Below the pieces are notes generated by a model. That model was not told where the DNA came from. It saw only the letters and a list, made by a program, of their open reading frames with translations, and did no database searches. From Micrococcales bacterium UBA2465 (GTDB lineage: Bacteria; Actinomycetota; Actinomycetes; Actinomycetales; Microbacteriaceae), in the NCBI GenBank assembly GCA_002342255.1, contig DDPP01000074.1:2251-18227 (forward strand): a DNA stretch of 15,977 nucleotides. The letters run 5' to 3'. The position numbers and the translations under genes are program-made. Positions 1 to 6,218 of this stretch are shown here, in pieces (position 1 is the first letter of the stretch; each line of letters opens with the position of its first letter).

Positions 1-1004
1 ATTGGAGCTACCTTGGGGCGATCACCAATCAACTGCACCGTAACGTTGATAACTTGCCAACCTTTTTCCGCCAAGCGTTTGACTGTTTCAGTTAGAAATA
101 CTGAACCATTAGCCCCAGCATATTGTTCATCGTCAACACCAAAGTTTGAACCAATGTCACCCAACCCAGCTGCTGACAGCAGTGCATCAACAATGGCGTG
201 ACTTAGGGCATCACCATCGCTGTGTCCATCTAAACCAACTTCTCCATCGAAAAGCAATGTTCCAAGATAGAGCGGTTTTGTTTTGTCATCGCTGAAGCGA
301 TGAACATCTGTGCCAATACCGCTTCTTTGACCACCAAACATCTTTACTGCATATTCCAGATCAGTTGGCACGGTGATCTTGAAGGCTTTTGGATCACCTA
401 GGACTGAAGTAATACTTTCGCCAGCGGCTTGCATGAGCGAGGCATCATCGGTGTATTCATCTGTCACGTTTTTGTAATTCTCAACCAGTTTTGAATAGCT
501 AAAGCCCTGCGGGGTTTGAGTAATTCTGAGGTTAGCTCGATCGATTGTCCCGTGAACTTGCTCGCCAGAAACTTCTTTGATGGTATCTGCAACGGGAAGC
601 AATGGAACCACACCTTTATTAGTTTCTCGAACTTTATTGGCAACCGATATAAATAATTCGGTTGGTGTAAAGCAGCGGGCTGCATCGTGGACTAAAACCA
701 CATCCGCGTCTTCGGTCACTTTCTGCAAAGCGTTCGCGATTGATCCCTGTCTAGATGAACCACCTCTGGTGAACTTAGCCGGAACAGTGTTTAGAATTAC
801 CGAGTTACCGATTGTGGCGAACTCTTCGACTCGATCTTCGTGGCTGGCAACAACTATCTGAATCAAACCCGGGATACCGATAATCCGCTCGAGGGCATGC
901 TCAAGCAAAGTCTTACCGTTTACTTTTACTAAAGATTTAGGGATGCCCTGACCTAACCGGGTGCCATCACCAGCGGCAACGAGGATTACAGCTATACCTG
1001 CCAT
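1..1004 (-). CDS. ispDF: IspDF bifunctional MEP-pathway enzyme (cytidylyltransferase / MECDP synthase), 3' end off window
   Basis: My own translation gives 334 residues from the ATG at 1004 with no stop before the left edge, so the C-terminus is missing. Residues 1-224 are IspD: a nucleotide-binding loop with AAGDGTRLG (10-18) and the IPKSLV lysine, VHDAAR (105-110), and TDDASLMQAAG (185-195). It adds CMP to methylerythritol 4-phosphate. Residues 228 onward are IspF: SGIGTDVHRF carries the metal ligands D233 and H235, and GHSDGDALSH carries H269. It cyclises CDP-methylerythritol phosphate to the 2,4-cyclodiphosphate. Both are cytosolic steps of isoprenoid synthesis. The two domains are joined with almost no linker, a fusion known in several bacterial groups. 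A strong AGGAGG site precedes the start by 6 bases. It lies 25 bp behind carD on the same strand, so the two are probably cotranscribed, as in mycobacteria where carD, ispD and ispF are consecutive. Confidence 0.96.
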   Translation of the reverse strand, partial: MAGIAVILVAAGDGTRLGQGIPKSLVKVNGKTLLEHALERIIGIPGLIQIVVASHEDRVEEFATIGNSVILNTVPAKFTRGGSSRQGSIANALQKVTEDADVVLVHDAARCFTPTELFISVANKVRETNKGVVPLLPVADTIKEVSGEQVHGTIDRANLRITQTPQGFSYSKLVENYKNVTDEYTDDASLMQAAGESITSVLGDPKAFKITVPTDLEYAVKMFGGQRSGIGTDVHRFSDDKTKPLYLGTLLFDGEVGLDGHSDGDALSHAIVDALLSAAGLGDIGSNFGVDDEQYAGANGSVFLTETVKRLAEKGWQVINVTVQLIGDRPKVAP

Positions 1005-1029
1005 CGGTTGCCTCCTAAATAAGGCTTAG

Positions 1030-1524
1030 TTACTTAGCGCCTTTAGCCAGCACCTTGAGGATGTGGGCTTCTGCTCCAGCATCATCAAGCTTTAGAGCCA
1101 GGGCTAGTTCAGAGACCAGAATCTGCATGGCCTTGGCCAACATACGCTTCTCACCTGCGGAAAGTCCGCGGTCCTGCTGACGTCGCCAAAGATCACGAAC
1201 GATTTCAGCCACCTTCATAACATCTCCAGAGGCTAGCTTTTCTTGGTTGGCCTTGAATCTTCTTGACCAGTTGGTTGGCTCTTCGATGAATTCTTCTTTT
1301 AGCTTGTTCTCTACCTTACGAACACCCTTGGCGTCGATAACATCTCTAACCCCAACCTCAGACTCTGCGGTTTCGGCAGGCACCCAGATGATTAGATTTC
1401 CGGCTTCAACTTTGAGCTTTAGGTAAAGCTTCTTCTCGCCTCTAAATTCTTTTTTGGCAACATCAAGGATTTCGGCGGCTCCGTGGTGTGGGTAAACAAC
1501 GGTTAAACCTTTTTTGAATTCCAT
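1030..1524 (-). CDS. carD: CarD-family RNA polymerase-binding transcription factor
   Basis: A 164-residue protein of the usual CarD length. The N-terminal Tudor-like RNA polymerase beta-subunit-binding domain opens with the family signature [11 protein letters not shown] (about residues 9-19). The basic C-terminal helical domain contains [13 protein letters not shown] with the conserved tryptophan (W86) that wedges into the upstream edge of the promoter bubble, then [20 protein letters not shown]. In mycobacteria CarD binds RNA polymerase and stabilises the open complex at most promoters, including those for rRNA. The ATG at 1524 follows an AAGGGAAG ribosome-binding site. It is the first gene of the carD-ispDF unit and is divergent from the LpqE-like gene with 78 bp between them. 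Nothing unusual in the sequence. Confidence 0.97.
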   Translation of the reverse strand: MEFKKGLTVVYPHHGAAEILDVAKKEFRGEKKLYLKLKVEAGNLIIWVPAETAESEVGVRDVIDAKGVRKVENKLKEEFIEEPTNWSRRFKANQEKLASGDVMKVAEIVRDLWRRQQDRGLSAGEKRMLAKAMQILVSELALALKLDDAGAEAHILKVLAKGAK

Positions 1525-1602
1525 TGATAGCTTCCCTTCGTAAACCCCAATTTTACCACACCTATGGAAGATAGAATGGGAGAACAGTCCCCAGGAGAAT
1601 AA
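1525..1602. promoter_or_regulatory. Divergent promoter region, carD / LpqE-like gene
   Basis: This 78-bp gap must hold promoters for both directions. On the minus strand TAAAAT (1550-1555) is a reasonable -10 for carD, giving a leader of about 20 nt. On the plus strand TAGAAT (1572-1577) is a reasonable -10 for the lipoprotein, followed by an AGGAG site before ATG 1603. No good -35 is visible for either. The two -10 boxes are only about 20 bp apart, so the two polymerases would compete for overlapping DNA. These are motif-level guesses. Confidence 0.4.
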
Positions 1603-2112
1603 ATGCTTTTTCGTCGCGTCATGGCAGCCACTGTCCTAGCCACCACCGCAATTCTTGGCACCTCTGCATGCAGCATGATGAGCCCGATTGCCTCACTCAA
1701 GGAATATGCTCCAAGTGACGGCACCCAAGGCACCTTAGGTTCCGTCAAAGCTAGAAACGTGATGATTCTCACAAATTCTAAAGAGCCAAGCGTTTACGGT
1801 CTGATTGGTTCATTCGTAAACTCAACCGAAAAAGATCAAACTTTTGTCATGTCTTATGATGACCAGCCAGCCAGAGAATTCACCGTGAAGGCCTATTCGG
1901 TGCTAAACCTTGGATACTCAGGCAACCCGGTAATGCAGTTAACTCTGCCCAAGCCAGATCACACCAATAGTTGGGCCGGAGCCATCATTAAGTTCACGTT
2001 GGCTAGTAGCACTGAGGATATTTTGCCAATCGAGCTGAATGTGCCAGTGTTTGATGAAAGCCTGCCGGGCTATCAGAGCCTAATTGATTCTCTAGCCAAA
2101 GCAGCTAACTAA
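1603..2112 (+). CDS. lpqE: Putative lipoprotein, LpqE-like
   Basis: A 169-residue exported protein. Residues 1-23 form a lipoprotein signal peptide: basic LFRR, a hydrophobic stretch, then GTSAC with the lipidated cysteine at C23. The mature part starts with a [12 protein letters not shown] segment (about 35-46) and looks like an all-beta, immunoglobulin-like fold with a C-terminal NVPVFD strand. I assign it to the LpqE type mainly from position: M. tuberculosis lpqE lies immediately upstream of, and divergent from, carD, exactly as here. The mature sequence also agrees in general layout with my memory of that family. The function of LpqE is not established; a PCuAC-like fold has been suggested for related proteins, but I see no clear metal-binding His/Met cluster here. 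An AGGAG site lies 7 nt before the ATG. Its end is 3 nt from the convergent regX3 stop. Confidence 0.75.
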   Translation: MLFRRVMAATVLATTAILGTSACSMMSPIASLKEYAPSDGTQGTLGSVKARNVMILTNSKEPSVYGLIGSFVNSTEKDQTFVMSYDDQPAREFTVKAYSVLNLGYSGNPVMQLTLPKPDHTNSWAGAIIKFTLASSTEDILPIELNVPVFDESLPGYQSLIDSLAKAAN

Positions 2113-2115
2113 AAA

Positions 2116-2796
2116 CTAAACCTCGTATTTATAACCCAAACCACGAACGGTAAGCAAGTGGACTGGTCGTGCAGGGTCATCTTCAATCTTCGATCTCAAT
2201 CGCTTGATGTGAACATCAAGGGTCTTGGTGTCACCGTAGTAATTAGATCCCCATACCTGATCAATAATCTGACCTCTAGTTAAAACTCGATTGCGGTTTT
2301 CTAGTAGTAATTCAAGCAGCTCGAATTCTTTGAGTGGCATGGTTACTTTTTCACCGTTGAAATAGACGATGTGTCTATCGATGTCCATTCTCACCGGACC
2401 GGCTTCCAGGATTCCGTTCTCTGCTTCCTTAGGTCCACCGTTTCTTCTTAAAACAGCTTTCATTCTTGCCAGCAGTTCGTTCTTGGAATAAGGCTTGGTC
2501 ACATAGTCATCGGCACCAATTTCAAAACCGATTACCTTATCGATCTCAGTGTCCTTGGCAGTGAGCATGATAACTGGAACAGCCGATTCAGCTCTAATGG
2601 CTTTACAGACATCTTTACCGCTTAGTTTAGGCAGCATCAAATCCAGAAGAATTAGGTCTGCTCCTTCGGCATTGAAAGTCTTTAGCGCTGCTTCGCCATC
2701 TTCGGCTTCAACCACTTGATAGCCTTCGCTACGTAATAGGAAGACCAGGGTCTCGCGCATTGTTGGTTCGTCTTCAACAACCAGGATTTTAGTCAT
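2116..2796 (-). CDS. regX3: Response regulator RegX3 (OmpR/PhoB family), phosphate response
   Basis: A 226-residue two-domain response regulator. The receiver domain (1-120) has the acidic pocket E9/D10, the phosphorylated D52 in LLDLMLP, T79 and the conserved K101 in TKPYS, so it should be fully phosphorylatable. The winged-helix DNA-binding domain (about 128-226) has the usual LKEFELLELLLENRNRVLTR segment, the recognition-helix region TLDVHIKRLRSKI and the terminal VRGLGYKYEV. It is the actinobacterial PhoP/RegX3 type, which activates phosphate uptake and related genes when phosphate is scarce and binds tandem GTTCAC-like repeats. The ATG overlaps the senX3 stop (ATGACTAA, 8 nt), implying translational coupling. 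The identity rests on sequence, on the senX3 partner and on adjacent phoU and gpmA. Confidence 0.95.
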   Translation of the reverse strand: MTKILVVEDEPTMRETLVFLLRSEGYQVVEAEDGEAALKTFNAEGADLILLDLMLPKLSGKDVCKAIRAESAVPVIMLTAKDTEIDKVIGFEIGADDYVTKPYSKNELLARMKAVLRRNGGPKEAENGILEAGPVRMDIDRHIVYFNGEKVTMPLKEFELLELLLENRNRVLTRGQIIDQVWGSNYYGDTKTLDVHIKRLRSKIEDDPARPVHLLTVRGLGYKYEV

Positions 2797-3826
2797 TTGC
2801 TTCTCTTTCTTTTAGCAGTGGTAATCGGAGGGTGAAAGTGGAACCTAAACCTACTCTGGAGAAAACTGAAATCTCTCCGCCGTGATTGTTAGCCGCATGT
2901 TTAACAATTGATAATCCTAAACCGGTGCCACCGGTGTCTCTGGATCTTGATGGATCTACCCGGTAGAAACGTTCAAAGATTCTTTCCTGTTGATCCACCG
3001 GTATCCCAATACCGTTATCAATAATGGTCACTTCAACAAAGTCGCCTTCACGCTTTAACCCAACTCCAACCTGGGAATTAGGTTCACTATAAATAACTGC
3101 GTTCTCAACTAAATTCTTGATAGCCATGGTGAGCAATTCCGAGTCACCCTCGACATAAAGATCTGGAACAACATCAACGCTGATTTTTACCTGCTTGCGT
3201 TCAGCTAGAAATAGGTTGGCATCCACCGCTTCGGTAATAACGTAGGCAAGGTCATGCTCACCTATATCCCCAGATAAATCTCCAGATTGAATTCTAGATA
3301 ACTCGATAATTCTTGAAACCAATGCACCTAGTCGTTTAGATTCGCGTTGCAAACTCTCGGCAAACTTTTTTACTTGCTCAGGGTCATTCATCGCAACCTG
3401 CAATGCCTCGGAAAGTAAAGAGATTGCGCTGATCGGAGTCTTCAATTCATGGGAAATGTTTTCTACGAAGTCATGCTTGGTGTCTTCAAGACGTTTGGCT
3501 TCGGTGCGATCTTCAACCATGAGAATCACTAAGTCTTCGCTGAGCATGGTGGCTCTGGCCACTAAGAATTGCTTAGGAGCTCTTAGGTTGCGGCTAAAAA
3601 AGATTTCCTTGGTTTGCGCTGATCTCGAAGTTCTTGCTTGATTTACCAAATCTTGCAACTCGGAGTTGGTGAGTTTGGAATATTCAACTAGGCCTAGATC
3701 TTTGGCTTGTTCGCTCTGGTTAATTACTTCATTGTCAACATTGAGAATTACCCCGGCGGCCGACAAGACTTCCAAGAAGGCAACAGCTTCGGCTGCTACC
3801 TTTTTGGTTTTGTTCGATGTGACCAC
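2789..3826 (-). CDS. senX3: SenX3-type PAS histidine kinase without membrane segments
   Basis: A 345-residue sensor kinase. After a short basic N-terminus comes a PAS-like domain (about 13-108, LSAAGVILNVDNEVINQSEQ). Next is the dimerisation/phosphoacceptor helix with H126 in NISHELKTP. The ATPase domain has N-box asparagines (KNLVENAV, about 237-244), the G1 box DNGIGIP (270-276) and the G2 box GGTGLGLSIVKH (299-310). It phosphorylates RegX3. Family members from mycobacteria and Microbacteriaceae start with one or two membrane helices before the PAS domain; here there are none, and the protein is shorter by roughly that amount. The start is GTG with an AGGAG site 9 nt upstream, and an in-frame TAA lies about eight codons further up, so a longer in-frame N-terminus is excluded. 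It is divergent from phoU. Confidence 0.94.
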   Translation of the reverse strand: MVTSNKTKKVAAEAVAFLEVLSAAGVILNVDNEVINQSEQAKDLGLVEYSKLTNSELQDLVNQARTSRSAQTKEIFFSRNLRAPKQFLVARATMLSEDLVILMVEDRTEAKRLEDTKHDFVENISHELKTPISAISLLSEALQVAMNDPEQVKKFAESLQRESKRLGALVSRIIELSRIQSGDLSGDIGEHDLAYVITEAVDANLFLAERKQVKISVDVVPDLYVEGDSELLTMAIKNLVENAVIYSEPNSQVGVGLKREGDFVEVTIIDNGIGIPVDQQERIFERFYRVDPSRSRDTGGTGLGLSIVKHAANNHGGEISVFSRVGLGSTFTLRLPLLKEREAND

Positions 3827-3844
3827 GCTAGATTCTCCTGAAAA

Positions 3845-3862
3845 TTGTTAACTTTGTTAACA
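3845..3862. repeat. Tandem 9-nt repeat with GTTAAC core next to senX3
   Basis: Two adjacent 9-mers, TTGTTAACT (3845-3853) and TTGTTAACA (3854-3862), differ only in the last base. Each contains the palindrome GTTAAC. They sit about 20-36 bp upstream of the senX3 start, where a promoter or early leader would be. A third GTTAAC occurs at 3925-3930. Regular spacing in a regulatory gap suggests a protein-binding site, possibly autoregulatory, but no experiment is implied by the sequence. Confidence 0.5.
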
Positions 3863-3924
3863 TAAACAATTCTCTCACCCTTAGACTTAGTCTGGTTGGG
3901 TAACTTGGGCATTCGTCAGGCACA

Positions 3925-3972
3925 GTTAACCAATACTTACCAGAGTGTTCACTTCGAAGTGAGAATGTGAAC
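3925..3972. promoter_or_regulatory. Candidate RegX3 operator upstream of phoU
   Basis: GTTAACC (3925-3931) and GTTCACT (3947-3953) start exactly 22 nt apart, two units of the 11-nt period seen in actinobacterial PHO boxes (unit consensus close to GTTCACC). An inverted copy, GTGAAC (3967-3972), follows. The middle is the perfect palindrome TCACTTCGAAGTGA (3949-3962). The block ends about 20 nt before the phoU ATG, which would suit either an activator with a short leader or a roadblock. Established: PhoP/RegX3 proteins bind GTTCAC-type repeats. Inferred: that RegX3 binds here. Confidence 0.45.
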
Positions 3973-3992
3973 TTCATTCGAAAGGAACCAAA

Positions 3993-4646
3993 ATGCGTGA
4001 AATTTTCCAACAAGAGCTATCTGAAGTTCAGGAACGTCTGGTCGACCTGTCCGAGTCGGTAACTGAAATCATGGAGAAGGCTTCGCTGGCTTTCCTCAAC
4101 AGTGACGTCAAGAAAGCTGATGAGGCTATTGCCTTGGCCGAAGTAAATGAAGAACGTGCACTGGCTATCGACGAAATGGCAATCCGCATCCTCTCCAGAC
4201 AATCCCCAGTTGCTCGAGACTTACGTGTTTTAGTATCTGCCCTTCGAATCAGCGCATCGCTGGAAAGAATGGGTTCACTAGCTGGCCACATTGCAACTAT
4301 TTCTAGATTTAGATACCCAGAAAGTGCCGTCCCAGAAAACCTGAGGAAAATTTTTAGCGAAATGGGTGCCCTGGATTGTGCTCTAGCTAGAAAACTAACC
4401 CAGTTGCTGCGCAATACCGATATCGATCTAGCCAGAACCATCCAAGCTGAAGACGAAAGAGTGGATGAATTACACCGTTCGGTTTTCGATCATGTGCTCA
4501 GCCCGGCTTGGAAAGAAAACGCAATATTCACCGTTGACGTCACTCTGGCATCTCGTTACCACGAGAGATTTGCTGACCACGTTGTTGACATTTCAGCAAA
4601 AGTTGCATACCTGACCACCGGTGAATGGGCTGAACTAGAAGCTTAG
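3993..4646 (+). CDS. phoU: PhoU-family phosphate signalling regulator
   Basis: A 217-residue all-helical protein of standard PhoU length, built of two three-helix repeats (about 8-105 and 115-210). PhoU sits inside the cell between the Pst phosphate transporter and the sensor kinase and keeps the phosphate response off when phosphate is sufficient. The second repeat keeps the acidic metal-site pattern in [12 protein letters not shown] (E191, D195, D199). In the first repeat the corresponding segment reads [11 protein letters not shown], with serine at residue 95 where the family usually has aspartate. The start ATG has an AAAGGA site 6 nt upstream. It is divergent from senX3 and its stop codon overlaps that of gpmA by 4 nt (TTAG, 4643-4646). 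No pst genes are in the window. Confidence 0.95.
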   Translation: MREIFQQELSEVQERLVDLSESVTEIMEKASLAFLNSDVKKADEAIALAEVNEERALAIDEMAIRILSRQSPVARDLRVLVSALRISASLERMGSLAGHIATISRFRYPESAVPENLRKIFSEMGALDCALARKLTQLLRNTDIDLARTIQAEDERVDELHRSVFDHVLSPAWKENAIFTVDVTLASRYHERFADHVVDISAKVAYLTTGEWAELEA

Positions 4647-5389
4647 GCTTTACCCTGGTTAGCAACTGCGGCTGCGCCAGCAGCTGCTGCCTCTGGGTCT
4701 AAATACTCCCCACCTTTTACTAGTGGTTTTAGATTTTCATCGAGTTTATAGACCAATGGAATTCCGGTTGGAATATTCAATTCAGCAATATCCTCATCAC
4801 TAATTCCATCTAGGTGTTTCACCAATGCTCTTAGTGAGTTGCCGTGTGCGGTAATCAAAACAGTTCTGCCAGCAATAATGTCTTTGCTGATTTCGTTTTG
4901 CCAGAGTGGCATCATTCTCTCCAGAACATCTTTGAGGCACTCGGTCTTTGGGATTTCTGCTAAATCCTGATAGCGCTCATCGTGGGCTTGAGAATATTCA
5001 TCTTCATCAGCAATAGCTGGTGGAGGAACATCGAAGGATCTTCGCCAGATTTGAAATTGTTCAGGTCCATATTCAGCCAAAGTCTGAGCTTTGTCTTTAC
5101 CTTGCAGAGCACCGTAGTGGCGCTCGTTTAAGCGCCAATCTCTCTTCACATCAATCCATGAACGATCTGCTGCCGATAGGGCGATGTGTGCGGTGTTGAT
5201 GGCTCGCTTTAGACGACTGGTATAAAGCAGGTCTGGCTTCAAGCCTGAACTGGCAAGTAATTCACCTGCTCTTTTGGCCTCTTCTCTACCTAGGTCGCTC
5301 AAATCAACATCAACCCAACCGGTAAAGAGGTTCTGTTGGTTCCAAACGGAATTACCGTGGCGCAAGAGAATCAGTCTGTATTCGGTCAT
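4643..5389 (-). CDS. gpmA: 2,3-bisphosphoglycerate-dependent phosphoglycerate mutase
   Basis: A 248-residue cytosolic glycolytic enzyme that interconverts 3- and 2-phosphoglycerate. [10 protein letters not shown] carries the phosphohistidine H11; [10 protein letters not shown] follows; R62 lies in [21 protein letters not shown] contains the acid/base E89; [11 protein letters not shown] carries the second active-site H182. The C-terminus ends in an alanine-rich tail ([11 protein letters not shown]), common in actinobacterial homologues and probably disordered. GAGG lies unusually close (2 nt) to the ATG. It converges on phoU and diverges from the methyltransferase-like gene across 31 bp. In mycobacteria gpm1 is also beside senX3-regX3, so the neighbourhood is conserved although the arrangement differs. 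Confidence 0.97.
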   Translation of the reverse strand: MTEYRLILLRHGNSVWNQQNLFTGWVDVDLSDLGREEAKRAGELLASSGLKPDLLYTSRLKRAINTAHIALSAADRSWIDVKRDWRLNERHYGALQGKDKAQTLAEYGPEQFQIWRRSFDVPPPAIADEDEYSQAHDERYQDLAEIPKTECLKDVLERMMPLWQNEISKDIIAGRTVLITAHGNSLRALVKHLDGISDEDIAELNIPTGIPLVYKLDENLKPLVKGGEYLDPEAAAAGAAAVANQGKA

Positions 5390-5420
5390 AGCCTCAAGTT
5401 TATCTAGTTAGCCTTAACTG
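5390..5420. promoter_or_regulatory. Very short divergent promoter gap, gpmA / methyltransferase
   Basis: Only 31 bp separate two divergent starts. TATCTA (5401-5406) could be a plus-strand -10 and would start transcription at or within a few bases of the GTG at 5421, giving a leaderless or nearly leaderless mRNA; consistent with this, no ribosome-binding site precedes that GTG. On the minus strand TAGATA (5400-5405) could be a -10 for gpmA. The assignments are tentative. Confidence 0.3.
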
Positions 5421-6218
5421 GTGGCGATACGCAGACCAGTAGGTGAAATCACCAGGGGAACGACCAACCCCAATCGGCTCCGAAGAGTCGACCGGTTTAT
5501 CTGCAATCAAGCCATCCTCAGACAACACAGCAATCCGCTAGTGGTCGATCTTGGATTTGGAGCTAATCCAACCACCACTTTAGAACTCCTAGCTCGAATC
5601 AAACAGGTCAATAGCAAGGCATCGGTTTTGGGAATTGAAATTGATCGAGATCGAGTAATTAAAGCTAAGCCTTTTGAAAACAAAGATTTGCTATTTCAAT
5701 TAGGTGGATTTGAAGTTCCGATACCCGAAGAACTAAACCGTAAAGAAGTAACCCTAATTAGAGCCATGAATGTGCTCAGACAGTATGACGAAGATCAAGT
5801 TGCTCCAGCATGGAAGTTATTGCAGGAAAGGCTAGAACCAGATGGTCTGATAGTTGAGGGAACCTGCGATGAGATTGGCAGATTAGCCAGCTGGGTCACC
5901 CTGTCCAAATATTCTCCAGTCTCACTAACTCTCTCTTATCGATTGATTGGATTACAGACACCTTCAACAGTTGCCGAGCGGCTACCAAAAGCGCTGATTC
6001 ACCACAACGTTGAAGGTGAAAAGATTCATAAGTTTTTGACCGACTTAGATCTTGCTTGGTCGAATAATGCAGGGTTATCGGTGTTCTCCCCTATTCAAAG
6101 ATTCACCGCGGTTTGTTACCAATTACTTGGTATGGGTTGGCCAATCAAAGCAGAACCAAAAAGATGGAAACTTGGTGAACTAACCGTTGACTGGAACGCG
6201 GTTAGCGCTTCTTCCTAA
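5421..6218 (+). CDS. SAM-dependent methyltransferase-like protein
   Basis: A 265-residue protein starting at GTG. The N-terminus RPVGEITRGTTNPNRLRRVD is typical of an actinobacterial family annotated only as class I methyltransferase, which supports this start even though no ribosome-binding site is visible. The Rossmann signature is VDLGFGANP (42-50, motif I), with an acidic second strand at VLGIEIDRDRV (69-79), followed by a likely motif near RAMNVLRQYDE. SAM binding is therefore likely; the substrate is unknown and I see no motif that names one. The C-terminal half (150-265) has no obvious domain. It converges on ygfZ with a 17-nt overlap of coding ends (6202-6218). It may equally be a non-catalytic family member. 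Confidence 0.8.
   Translation: MAIRRPVGEITRGTTNPNRLRRVDRFICNQAILRQHSNPLVVDLGFGANPTTTLELLARIKQVNSKASVLGIEIDRDRVIKAKPFENKDLLFQLGGFEVPIPEELNRKEVTLIRAMNVLRQYDEDQVAPAWKLLQERLEPDGLIVEGTCDEIGRLASWVTLSKYSPVSLTLSYRLIGLQTPSTVAERLPKALIHHNVEGEKIHKFLTDLDLAWSNNAGLSVFSPIQRFTAVCYQLLGMGWPIKAEPKRWKLGELTVDWNAVSASS

Larger units (their letters stand above)
3827..3992. promoter_or_regulatory. Divergent regulatory region between senX3-regX3 and phoU
   Basis: At 166 bp this is the longest non-coding stretch in the window. It must drive senX3-regX3 to the left and phoU to the right. It contains three GTTAAC palindromes (3847, 3856, 3925), a GTTCAC (3947-3952), its inverted copy GTGAAC (3967-3972) and a 14-bp perfect palindrome, described separately. 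The phoU ribosome-binding site AAAGGA lies at 3981-3986 and the senX3 site just left of 3840. I could not place convincing -35/-10 pairs. In Streptomyces the equivalent divergent phoU/phoRP region is controlled by PhoP, so autoregulation by RegX3 is the natural expectation. Confidence 0.6.

Noticed and set aside
13..861. Plus-strand open frames of 62 and 94 codons
   Set aside because: They lie antisense inside ispDF, whose motifs are unambiguous on the minus strand; the predicted peptides have no recognisable features or ribosome-binding sites.
1503..1772. Minus-strand 89-codon frame spanning the carD-LpqE gap
   Set aside because: It overlaps carD's start and the antisense of the lipoprotein gene, and lacks a ribosome-binding site and any motif.
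3883..3893. AGAC-TTA-GTCT inverted repeat in the phoU/senX3 gap, considered as a terminator or operator
   Set aside because: The stem is only 4 bp, no T-tract follows and there is no second copy; chance is sufficient.
3828..4013. Minus-strand 61-codon frame upstream of senX3, considered as a lost membrane domain of the kinase
   Set aside because: The peptide is polar with many arginines and has no hydrophobic helix, so it does not supply the missing SenX3 anchor through a frameshift.
4028..4441. 137-codon minus-strand frame inside phoU
   Set aside because: Full antisense overlap with a well-supported PhoU; serine/arginine-rich composition is typical of a shadow frame.
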